7,071 bases of DNA from Clostridia bacterium. Its GTDB lineage: Bacteria; Bacillota; Clostridia; Saccharofermentanales; UBA5734. This document shows positions 1-5,896 of the stretch, one piece after another (the first letter of the stretch is position 1; each line of letters starts with the position of its first letter). Location: assembly GCA_018056585.1 (NCBI GenBank), contig JAGPFK010000073.1, forward strand, positions 1 through 7,071, read 5' to 3'. The notes below the pieces were generated by a model. That model was not told the origin of the DNA. It made no database searches and saw nothing but the letters and a program-made list of their open reading frames with translations. The position numbers and the translations under genes were made by a program.

Positions 1-279
1 CGTCACTGGGCGGCCTACCAGGCTCACCAGTTGGCCAGGATGGCGTACCAGGCGTCACAACGGGGGGAATCGGCCTGTTGTCATCGTGCACACGATATTT
101 TGAATTTGGAAGAAAAGGGGTATCATCGAAGCCATATTTTGGAACCATTTTATCATGCCTCTCTATCATTTATTCGTAAACAGTGTAGCACAGAAAAAGA
201 CACATCTCCACTGTTTATTGATGCTCAGATCCGATCGTTTTTGTGGTATGATGAAAATGAATCAAGTCGAAATAAGTGA
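1..279 (+). CDS. Possible 3' end of an unidentified upstream gene (partial)
   Basis: This frame is open from the first base of the window to a TGA at 277-279, giving about 92 residues with no start needed inside the window; an internal ATG lies at 40 and an in-frame TTG at 31. I do not recognise the protein. The visible part looks helical and polar, with a near-repeat (AYQAHQ, then AYQASQ ten residues later), two adjacent cysteines and several histidines, and no membrane segment. The main support is position: the stop falls 10 bases before the hydrolase start, and the hydrolase ribosome binding site begins at the stop codon, as expected for neighbouring operon genes. Against it, the stretch is short, a promoter-like element lies inside its 3' end, and another frame (3-179) gives a Gly/Pro-rich peptide. 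It may be noncoding upstream DNA instead. Confidence 0.35.
   Translation, partial: RHWAAYQAHQLARMAYQASQRGESACCHRAHDILNLEEKGYHRSHILEPFYHASLSFIRKQCSTEKDTSPLFIDAQIRSFLWYDENESSRNK
224..252 (+). promoter_or_regulatory. Extended -10 promoter ahead of the serine hydrolase
   Basis: TGTGG followed by TATGAT at 242-252 fits the TRTGN extended -10 plus a sigma-A -10 box (TATAAT) with one mismatch. The -35 position at 17-base spacing (224-229, CTCAGA) is weak, which is usual for extended -10 promoters. Transcription would start near 259, leaving a leader of about 30 bases before the ATG at 290. This is a pattern match only. Confidence 0.5.
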
Positions 280-283
280 GGTG
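278..283 (+). promoter_or_regulatory. Ribosome binding site that sets the hydrolase start
   Basis: GAGGTG lies 6 bases before the ATG at 290. The frame is open further upstream, with ATGs at 155, 248, 251 and 257, but none of these has a comparable site, and the extra residues from 155 look like poor protein sequence. The promoter at 242-252 would also start transcription after 155, 248 and 251. Confidence 0.65.
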
Positions 284-289
284 ATTCGC

Positions 290-1771
290 ATGCCGGAACA
301 GCAACCATTCACACCGGCTTCATCGCCCGAAAGGGCCGGCATTCCATCAGAGGCGGTGTTTCGTTTTCTGGAGCGCATCGATCGGGAACAAATCTGTATG
401 CACGGCTTTCTTCTTGTACATTGGGGGCAGGTTGCGGCCGAAGGATACTGGGCGCCATTTACCGCGGACCGGCTGCATCGGATGTATTCCACAAGCAAAA
501 GCTTTGTGTCCCTGGCCATCGGGCTGATGATCGATGAAGGGCGATTATCGCTGAATGATCGGGTCATTGACTTTTTCCCGGATAAAGCGCCCGAAGCGGT
601 GCATCCATGGCTGGCAAACGCAACCATCCGGGATCTTTTGATGATGGCCTCGCCCCATTCAAAAAATGCTTACACCGTTGATGATTCGGATTGGGCCTGG
701 TGCTTTTTTAACCTTCATCCCTCACATCCGCCCGGAACCATCTTTGCCTATGACACAGCAGCCACCGTTGTCCTCAACACGATCGTCGAGCGTTTGAGCG
801 GTCAGCCTTTTCTCGATTATATGCGTCCGAAACTTCTGGATCCGATTGGGTTCAGTCCGAATGCCTGGTGTATTAAAACGCCTGAAGGAACCTCCTGGGG
901 TGGTTCTGGTGTTCTGTGCACCCTGCAGGATATGGCAAAAGTCGCGCTGGTGTGCCTCAATCAAGGCCGCTGGGCAAACTGTCAGTTGATCTCTCAGGAC
1001 TATATTCGTGCTGCAACCCAAAAACAAATCGATAATTCCATTGAAGGCCGGGTTGGTTATGGGTATCAGATCTGGCGCGAAAAAGAAAATGGCTTTTCGT
1101 TCAGAGGCATGGGCAGTCAGCTCGCATTGTGCTTCCCGGACAAGGATTTTATTTTTGCCTGCATTGCGGATACACAAGGGGCCGGCGCGACCGGAAGCGG
1201 GATTGAAGAGGCCATGTGGGAAGAACTTTATCCTGCTTTGGCAGACAAGCCTCTTCCTGAAAATCCCATGGCTCATGAAAAGCTTGAAAATAAGATCCGA
1301 CAGCTCAAAATATTGCCTCAGGCCGGAGAGCGAACCTCTCCTTTCGTTGAGCGTATCCATGATCGTTGGTACAAACTGGAGCCCAATCCAATGGGAATCA
1401 GAAGAACAAAATTAGTTTTCAATGCGGATGAAGTGCAATGGTCTTACACGAATGAACAAGGTGACCAGACTTTGCATTTTGGCATCGGGAACTGCCGGCA
1501 AGATCAGTTCCCACAAAAAAATTATTTTGGTGATCAGATCGGCAAACGACCAGGCCGACTTTATCAGTGTCTCAACTCAGCCGCATGGGTCGAGCCGCAC
1601 AAGTTAAATTTTCTGGTTTACATTACCGATATTTACCTGGGCACATTAAAAATAACGATGGCTTTCAAAGATCATGAAATCGCTCTTTACATGACCAAAG
1701 CAGCAGAATGGTTTCTGGATGAGTACCAGGGTTTTGCAGGGGGCTGTCTGATGGACGAAGGCGACGTGTGA
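290..1771 (+). CDS. Serine hydrolase, beta-lactamase (class C)/CubicO family
   Basis: A 493-residue protein with a penicillin-binding-protein-like serine hydrolase domain (PF00144 type) over about residues 12-310. The nucleophile motif is STSK at 67-70 (Ser67, Lys70), inside the typical MYSTSKSFVS context. The second motif position is Y154-D-T156, where family members usually have Y-x-N. The third region is FRGMGSQ around 271-277 in place of the classic KTG or HTG. Residues about 320-493 form a C-terminal extension I do not recognise; similar tails occur in esterase-like members. There is no signal peptide or membrane segment, so it probably acts in the cytoplasm. By family it should be an esterase, amidase or peptidase working through a serine acyl-enzyme; the substrate cannot be read from sequence and true beta-lactamase activity is unlikely. 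The start at 290 is chosen for its GAGGTG site. It precedes ackA by 58 bases on the same strand with no terminator between, so the two are probably co-transcribed. Confidence 0.88.
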   Translation: MPEQQPFTPASSPERAGIPSEAVFRFLERIDREQICMHGFLLVHWGQVAAEGYWAPFTADRLHRMYSTSKSFVSLAIGLMIDEGRLSLNDRVIDFFPDKAPEAVHPWLANATIRDLLMMASPHSKNAYTVDDSDWAWCFFNLHPSHPPGTIFAYDTAATVVLNTIVERLSGQPFLDYMRPKLLDPIGFSPNAWCIKTPEGTSWGGSGVLCTLQDMAKVALVCLNQGRWANCQLISQDYIRAATQKQIDNSIEGRVGYGYQIWREKENGFSFRGMGSQLALCFPDKDFIFACIADTQGAGATGSGIEEAMWEELYPALADKPLPENPMAHEKLENKIRQLKILPQAGERTSPFVERIHDRWYKLEPNPMGIRRTKLVFNADEVQWSYTNEQGDQTLHFGIGNCRQDQFPQKNYFGDQIGKRPGRLYQCLNSAAWVEPHKLNFLVYITDIYLGTLKITMAFKDHEIALYMTKAAEWFLDEYQGFAGGCLMDEGDV

Positions 1772-1829
1772 TCATGAAAGATCGATTCATCTTCTTAAAT
1801 CAAGTTTTGTTCAATCGCTGGAGGCCTAC

Positions 1830-3137
1830 ATGACGAAATATATTCTGGTTCTCAATTGTGGCAGTTCATCGGTCAAATTTAATCTTTTTGCTGTTTTAGC
1901 AAATTTATCTCTACAGTCTGTCCTGCAAGGCATCGCAGAAGAAATTGGAAATCCAGGTAAAAGCCGGGTCAAATATGAATGGCAAAATAAAAAACAGACC
2001 GTCAAGGTTGATTTTACAGATCATCGAATGGCGCTGACCCGCATTTTTTCTATTCTCGAGCAAGTCGGAATCAAGCAGGAAAGCATGGTTGCCGTCGGCC
2101 ACCGCGTGGTTCATGGCGGCGATCGCTACACGGGCAGTGTACGCATTGATGGAAAAGTCATTCAAACCATCTCGCAGCTTATTCCCATTGCACCCTTACA
2201 TAATCCGCCGAACCTGACAGGAATAATCGAAAGCATGCATCTGCTTCCAAATGTACCGCAGGTGGCTGTTTTTGATACGGCCTTTCATGCAACCATGCCC
2301 TCCTATGCCTATCGTTATGCTATTCCTGATCTGTGGTATCGGACATACGGAGTGCGTAAGTATGGATTTCACGGCACATCGCATATGTATGTCGCAAGGC
2401 GTGCGGCTTTAAAACTGGGCATCCCTTTTAGCCGCTTCAATGGGATCACGGCTCACCTGGGTAATGGCTGCAGTTTGACCAAAATTGAAGCAGGCCGTTC
2501 GATGGATACCAGCATGGGGTTTACACCGCTCGAGGGTGTCATTATGGGAACACGTTCGGGAGATATCGATCCGGCCGTGATTGAATATGTGGCAAACAGG
2601 CTTGTTGAAGATCGAGGCCTTTCAAAAGAGCAGGCTTTTGAGGCCGTTCTGCATGATTTAAACACAGAATGCGGCCTAAAAGCCATTGGTAAAACAAACA
2701 TGATGCAGGACATTCGTCAAAGAGCACTGGAGGGAGACGAAGAAGCAGCTGAAGCCATTAGAATGTATGCTTATCGAATTGCCAAATACATAGGTCAGTA
2801 TTGGGCCACCCTCCCCTGGGTTGATGCCATCGTTTTTACAGCCGGTCTCGGTGAGAATGAAGCGTATGTGCGAAAACAGATTCTGTCCTTTCTGAGCGGA
2901 CTTGATATTCAAATTGATGAAAATGAAAATGAAAAAAGGCACGAAGAGGTCATCATTGGGAAAAGCAATGTGCGCCAAGAGCATCCATTATCGGTTATGG
3001 TGATCCCAACCAATGAGGAAATTGTAATCGGCTATGACACCCTTTACCTGGGTTATCTGAACCAGCCCATACCGGATGTCTATCCGTTTGAGCGTGAAGA
3101 GTCGTCTTTATCAGGGAAATGCTTCCCCGAAGCGTAG
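1830..3137 (+). CDS. ackA: Acetate kinase
   Basis: Acetate kinase reversibly transfers phosphate between acetyl phosphate plus ADP and acetate plus ATP, the ATP-yielding step of acetate fermentation in the cytoplasm. The 435 residues contain the ASKHA-fold signatures: LNCGSSSVKF at 8-17, GHRVVHGG at 90-97 (Arg92), APLHNPPN at 121-128, Asp149 in VFDTAFHATMP, FHGTSH at 180-185 (His181), HLGNGCS at 209-215, MGTRSGDIDP at 239-248 (Arg242), FTAGLGEN at 336-343 and PTNEE at 393-397. These match the catalytic Arg91, Asp148, His180, Arg241 and Glu384 of the Methanosarcina thermophila enzyme. It is longer than the usual ~400 residues because of an insertion around 253-278 and a C-terminal tail of about 15 residues. 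The adenosine-contact loop (287-295) is atypical; see findings. A GAAAAT hexamer repeat encodes DENENE near 363-368. TGGAGG at 1819-1824, 5 bases before the ATG, supports the start. No pta is visible. Butyrate or propionate kinase is less likely given these motifs. Confidence 0.93.
   Translation: MTKYILVLNCGSSSVKFNLFAVLANLSLQSVLQGIAEEIGNPGKSRVKYEWQNKKQTVKVDFTDHRMALTRIFSILEQVGIKQESMVAVGHRVVHGGDRYTGSVRIDGKVIQTISQLIPIAPLHNPPNLTGIIESMHLLPNVPQVAVFDTAFHATMPSYAYRYAIPDLWYRTYGVRKYGFHGTSHMYVARRAALKLGIPFSRFNGITAHLGNGCSLTKIEAGRSMDTSMGFTPLEGVIMGTRSGDIDPAVIEYVANRLVEDRGLSKEQAFEAVLHDLNTECGLKAIGKTNMMQDIRQRALEGDEEAAEAIRMYAYRIAKYIGQYWATLPWVDAIVFTAGLGENEAYVRKQILSFLSGLDIQIDENENEKRHEEVIIGKSNVRQEHPLSVMVIPTNEEIVIGYDTLYLGYLNQPIPDVYPFEREESSLSGKCFPEA
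3111..3137. other. Convergent 3' overlap of ackA and the methyltransferase gene
   Basis: The ackA stop (TAG, 3135-3137) lies inside the methyltransferase gene, and the methyltransferase stop (TGA on the minus strand, 3111-3113) lies inside ackA, so 27 bases code on both strands. A small inverted repeat, GCTTC-CCC-GAAGC (3121-3133), sits in the overlap, but no T-tract follows on either strand, so it is not a standard intrinsic terminator. The two frames both end in similar residues (CFPEA and GEAFP), partly because of this palindrome. Confidence 0.85.
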
Positions 3138-3911
3138 TTTGATGAGTTGATTCATATTCCGAAAAAAAGAAATCTTGTTTTGCCATTGAACAAACAGATG
3201 TTGTTTTTCAGGATAAAGCACGCCTGCAGGCAAACTGAGCACCACTTTTAATCCAGGCACCAGAGCTTCCAGATCCGTTGGCCGGTTGAGCGAAAAAAGG
3301 CAGGGCTGTTTGCTTTTTCGTTTCGCAAAGTCAGTCACTGTATCTCCATACAGCACCGTGCCCGGAAAGGCTTGCCCTATCATGGAAAGCAGTTTAACCA
3401 CGTTTGCCTCTGTATGATAGCAGAACAGATGATCAGCCAGGAAAACGACTTGTGCTGGCTCTTCATAGTCAATCCGTGCCGGCCAGGCTTCATCAAAAAC
3501 AGACAAACCAATCGGGATTTTTCGCTCATCGGACGGAAGCACCGATTTCCTCAGATGAATCACGTCCGGCAAATCGATATCGTACCAACGGAGTCTGCCA
3601 TTATCCACCCGATAAAAGCGCGTATCCAGAGCAGCGCCTAAATTGACGACGACCAGATCCGGCCAATTTTTCAAAAGCTCACGGATCTGCTCATCATACC
3701 ACAGGGTTCGCGCCATCACCTGATGGATTTCCAACCGTGTGGGGCGAGGTTCAAGCCAATCATTTTGCAAGCCTAATCGTTCACAAATCAAAACGGCCTG
3801 TTCATCCGCAAAGCATGCAGGATTTCCCCGGGCAATGGATGCCCGGATCACAAGAGGGCGGATCAACACTTCTTTTGTTTTTTGAGGTAAAAGCTCGAGT
3901 GGGTTTTGCAT
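3111..3911 (-). CDS. Class I SAM-dependent methyltransferase, PPM/LCMT/TcmP family
   Basis: A 266-residue protein resembling the leucine carboxyl methyltransferase / TcmP O-methyltransferase family (PF04072 type). The N-terminal region (residues 10-47: KEVLIRPLVIRA, then FADEQAV) matches the family's opening helices. The SAM-binding motif I is VVVNLGAALDTRFYR at 87-101, followed by WYDIDLPDVIHLRK at 109-122, whose acidic residues would contact the SAM ribose in this family. It would transfer a methyl group from SAM to a carboxyl or hydroxyl group; the substrate is unknown. No membrane segment or signal peptide is seen. Two features deviate from relatives: Ala94 where Gly is common in LGxGLDTR, and DHLFCYH at 160-166 where EGLLMYF or similar is usual. 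GGAG lies 10 bases before the ATG, a moderate site. The gene starts 25 bases after the aldo/keto reductase with no terminator between, so it is probably the second gene of that unit. Its 3' end overlaps ackA. Confidence 0.82.
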   Translation of the reverse strand: MQNPLELLPQKTKEVLIRPLVIRASIARGNPACFADEQAVLICERLGLQNDWLEPRPTRLEIHQVMARTLWYDEQIRELLKNWPDLVVVNLGAALDTRFYRVDNGRLRWYDIDLPDVIHLRKSVLPSDERKIPIGLSVFDEAWPARIDYEEPAQVVFLADHLFCYHTEANVVKLLSMIGQAFPGTVLYGDTVTDFAKRKSKQPCLFSLNRPTDLEALVPGLKVVLSLPAGVLYPEKQHLFVQWQNKISFFRNMNQLIKLRFGEAFP

Positions 3912-3936
3912 CGGACTTTATCTCCAGACTCTCTTG

Positions 3937-4854
3937 TTAGGGCAATGTGTTGCCCGCGGCAAGGTAAAGCTGATACCATTCTTCCCGGCCGAGCGTGACA
4001 CGGCTGGCTTCACAAATGTTACGGAGATGGGTTGGGCTGGTTGTCCCGACAATCGGTTGGAAACCGGCCGGATGGCGCATCAGCCAGGCGATGGCAATGG
4101 CCGTCTCTGAGACGTGATATTGTCCAGCCAATTCTTTGATTTTTTTGTTCAACTCAACATATTTTTCAGATTCAAGAAATACGCCTTCGAAAAAACCAGA
4201 TTGCAGCGGAGACCAGGGTTGGATGGTGATGTCATGCAAACGGCAATATTCCAGGACACTGCCATCCCTGTTGATGGCTGCTTCGTTTCTCATATTGACA
4301 TTCAATCCGGAATCGATCATGACGCTGTGCGCCAGACTAAGCTGCAACTGATTGGCAATCAAGGGTTGATCAATGGTTTTTTTCAATAATTCGATCTGCA
4401 TGGGATTGTGGTTGCTGACGCCAAAATAGCGGACTTTGCCCCTTTCATGCAAAATGGAGAACGCTTCTGCTACTTCCTCCGGTTCCATGAGGGTATCTGG
4501 ACGGTGCAGGAGCAAAACATCAAGGTAATCTGTCTTAAGCCGCTTCAAACTCCCATAAACAGAATCCAGGATATGCTGGCGGGAAAAATCATAGTATCCT
4601 TTGCGGATGCCGCACTTGCTCTGCAACTTGATTTTTTGACGCCGATCATCATTGAGCCGGGCAGCCGCAGCAAAAACTTCCTCGCTTTTACCGCCGCCAT
4701 AAATATCGGCATGATCAAAAAAATCAATGCCTTCATCCAGTGCCGTTTGAATCAGTGTTTCGGCTTCTTTTTGTGACAGGGCATGAATACGCATACAACC
4801 CAGTGCAATTTGTGAAGCGTCAAAAGCATTTTTTCCAATTTTAATTCTTTTCAT
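3937..4854 (-). CDS. Aldo/keto reductase, YdhF-like
   Basis: A 305-residue NADPH-dependent oxidoreductase of the aldo/keto reductase TIM-barrel superfamily, expected to reduce aldehydes or ketones in the cytoplasm. The catalytic tetrad is visible: Asp47 and Tyr52 in FDHADIYGGG (46-55), Lys80 in SKCGI (79-83) and His117 in LLHRPD (115-120). GKVRYFGVSNHNP (139-151) and the C-terminal PIVGTTSP, which usually holds cofactor-binding residues, complete the fold. DHADIYGG, SKCGI, HRPDxLMxxxEVAxAF and GKVRxFGVSN closely follow E. coli YdhF, so that subgroup is the best assignment; the physiological substrate is unknown. The length is normal. The start is well supported: AAGGAGGG (4868-4861 on the minus strand) lies 6 bases before the ATG, and a good promoter lies just upstream. 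The gene leads a probable two-gene unit with the methyltransferase. Confidence 0.92.
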   Translation of the reverse strand: MKRIKIGKNAFDASQIALGCMRIHALSQKEAETLIQTALDEGIDFFDHADIYGGGKSEEVFAAAARLNDDRRQKIKLQSKCGIRKGYYDFSRQHILDSVYGSLKRLKTDYLDVLLLHRPDTLMEPEEVAEAFSILHERGKVRYFGVSNHNPMQIELLKKTIDQPLIANQLQLSLAHSVMIDSGLNVNMRNEAAINRDGSVLEYCRLHDITIQPWSPLQSGFFEGVFLESEKYVELNKKIKELAGQYHVSETAIAIAWLMRHPAGFQPIVGTTSPTHLRNICEASRVTLGREEWYQLYLAAGNTLP

Positions 4855-4873
4855 TCAGATCCCTCCTTCATGT

Positions 4874-4902
4874 ATCATAACACAGGTCTCTTGTTTTCTT
4901 AA
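4874..4902 (-). promoter_or_regulatory. Sigma-A-type promoter with extended -10 for the reductase unit
   Basis: Reading the minus strand, TTAAGA (4902-4897) is a 4-of-6 match to the -35 TTGACA, followed after 17 bases by TATGAT (4879-4874), a 5-of-6 match to TATAAT, immediately preceded by the extended -10 element TGTGT. Transcription would begin near 4867, within the strong RBS region, so the leader is short. It lies just downstream of the secF terminator, which makes the reductase unit independent of sec transcription. Confidence 0.65.
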
Positions 4903-4920
4903 CGGCATTCTATTTTTATC

Positions 4921-4961
4921 AAAAAACAGCAGGATGAAGGAACACGTTCACCCTGCTGTTT
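4921..4961 (-). terminator. Intrinsic terminator of secD-secF
   Basis: The arms at 4961-4947 and 4938-4924 form a 15-base-pair stem (one G-U pair) rich in CAGCAGG/CCTGCTG, with an 8-base loop. On the minus strand the stem is followed by a T run (six T at 4926-4921, three of them in the stem base), then GAT and more A/T. It begins 17 bases after the secF stop. A weaker A-tract on the other side could give slight activity on the plus strand, but no plus-strand gene needs it. Confidence 0.88.
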
Positions 4962-4978
4962 CGATCATGAATTGCCTT

Positions 4979-5896
4979 TTAGTATCCGCTTCGTCCGCCG
5001 CGTGTTTTCCACATGACCCAAAGCGGACCGGCCAGGCAGATGGTTGAGTATGAACCGCTGATCAGGCCTATCATCATGGGCAAAGCAAATTCTTTAATGC
5101 TGTCTATGTTGTATATGACCGCGAATATATTAGCAATGGCGACAGCGCCAAATGTGCAAAGGCTCGTGTTGATGGAGCGGGACAGGGATTGGTTGATCGA
5201 CAAGTCGACCAGTTCGGGCAGTGGCATTTTCCCTTTATAAAGCCGCTGATTCTCTCGTATCCGATCATAAATCACAATGGTGTCATTGATAGAAAAGCCG
5301 AGAATAGATAAAACCACCGCAACAAGCGATTCATTAAGCGGGATCCGCATCACAACAAAAACGAAAAAGGCCATGAGTACGTCGTGAAAAAGGGCAATCA
5401 GAGCCATCACGCCGGCCGATGGTCCCGAGATGCTTCGAAAACTGAACCAGACATAAGCAACAATCAAAACAGATGCAATCGCAATTGCCAATATGCCGTT
5501 CTTTAAAAGCTCACGTCCGATGAAGGGGTCAACAAGGCTTGCTTCCTGAAGCTGAAATTTAGTATCGGGGAAAGCTTTCTGCAGAGCTTGTTCCAGCTTG
5601 GTCTGACTCTCAGTTGATAACGCTTCATTGCCTGCAACATTAATCACCAGACAGGTTGTTTGGTCACCCAAACTAACTGTTTCCTGGCAATTGACCTTGA
5701 TGCCGATGGCCTCGGAAATGACATCTTCTGCAATCCTGAGGTCCACGGTTCCATCGAAACTGTAGTTCAGAATGCTGCCGCCTCGGAATTCAATATCCAG
5801 CTCAATACCGGCAAAAACAGCCGTCAAAACCCCAATTAAAATCAGCAGGATGGACAGACCAAAAAACCAATATCTGTGTTTATAAAAGCTAAACAT
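4979..5896 (-). CDS. secF: Protein translocase subunit SecF
   Basis: SecF pairs with SecD in the cytoplasmic membrane and uses the proton motive force to help pull proteins through SecYEG. The 305 residues show the RND-like layout: TM1 about 11-32, an extracytoplasmic P1 domain about 33-130 with IEFRGGS (35-41) as the family's GG signature, then TM2 134-152, TM3 160-184, TM4 190-210, TM5 243-263 and TM6 267-295. TM4 carries FSINDTIVIYDRIREN (201-216), where Asp205 is the conserved proton-pathway residue. The ATG at 5894-5896 is preferred because AAAAAGGGGG (5915-5906) lies 9 bases ahead; an in-frame ATG at 5918-5920 would add 8 residues but has no RBS. The gene overlaps the secD stop by 8 bases (ATGTTTAG), which suggests translational coupling. 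P1 has two cysteines (70 and 82); see findings. Confidence 0.96.
   Translation of the reverse strand: MFSFYKHRYWFFGLSILLILIGVLTAVFAGIELDIEFRGGSILNYSFDGTVDLRIAEDVISEAIGIKVNCQETVSLGDQTTCLVINVAGNEALSTESQTKLEQALQKAFPDTKFQLQEASLVDPFIGRELLKNGILAIAIASVLIVAYVWFSFRSISGPSAGVMALIALFHDVLMAFFVFVVMRIPLNESLVAVVLSILGFSINDTIVIYDRIRENQRLYKGKMPLPELVDLSINQSLSRSINTSLCTFGAVAIANIFAVIYNIDSIKEFALPMMIGLISGSYSTICLAGPLWVMWKTRGGRSGY

Noticed and set aside
83..96. Inverted repeat ATCGTG-CA-CACGAT that could be an operator or terminator hairpin.
   Set aside because: The arms are short, the loop is only 2-4 bases, no real T-tract follows, and it lies about 150 bases upstream of the promoter. It is consistent with chance.
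155..289. N-terminal extension of the serine hydrolase by up to 45 residues.
   Set aside because: There is no ribosome binding site at any of the upstream ATGs, the added sequence has no family match, and a promoter lies inside it.
722..1360. Long open frame on the minus strand inside the hydrolase gene.
   Set aside because: It lies wholly antisense to a well-supported domain, has no RBS, and gives no recognisable protein, so it is a shadow frame.
2919..2938. GAAAAT repeat followed by an A6-GG run in ackA, as a possible programmed frameshift site.
   Set aside because: The zero frame continues through a normal acetate kinase C-terminus including PTNEE, so no frameshift is needed.
3188..3208. 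Weak hairpin with T-rich right arm (GAACAA / TTGTTT) after ackA as a possible plus-strand terminator.
   Set aside because: The six-pair stem is almost all A-T with one wobble pair, the T-tract is mostly consumed by the stem, and it lies within the methyltransferase coding region.
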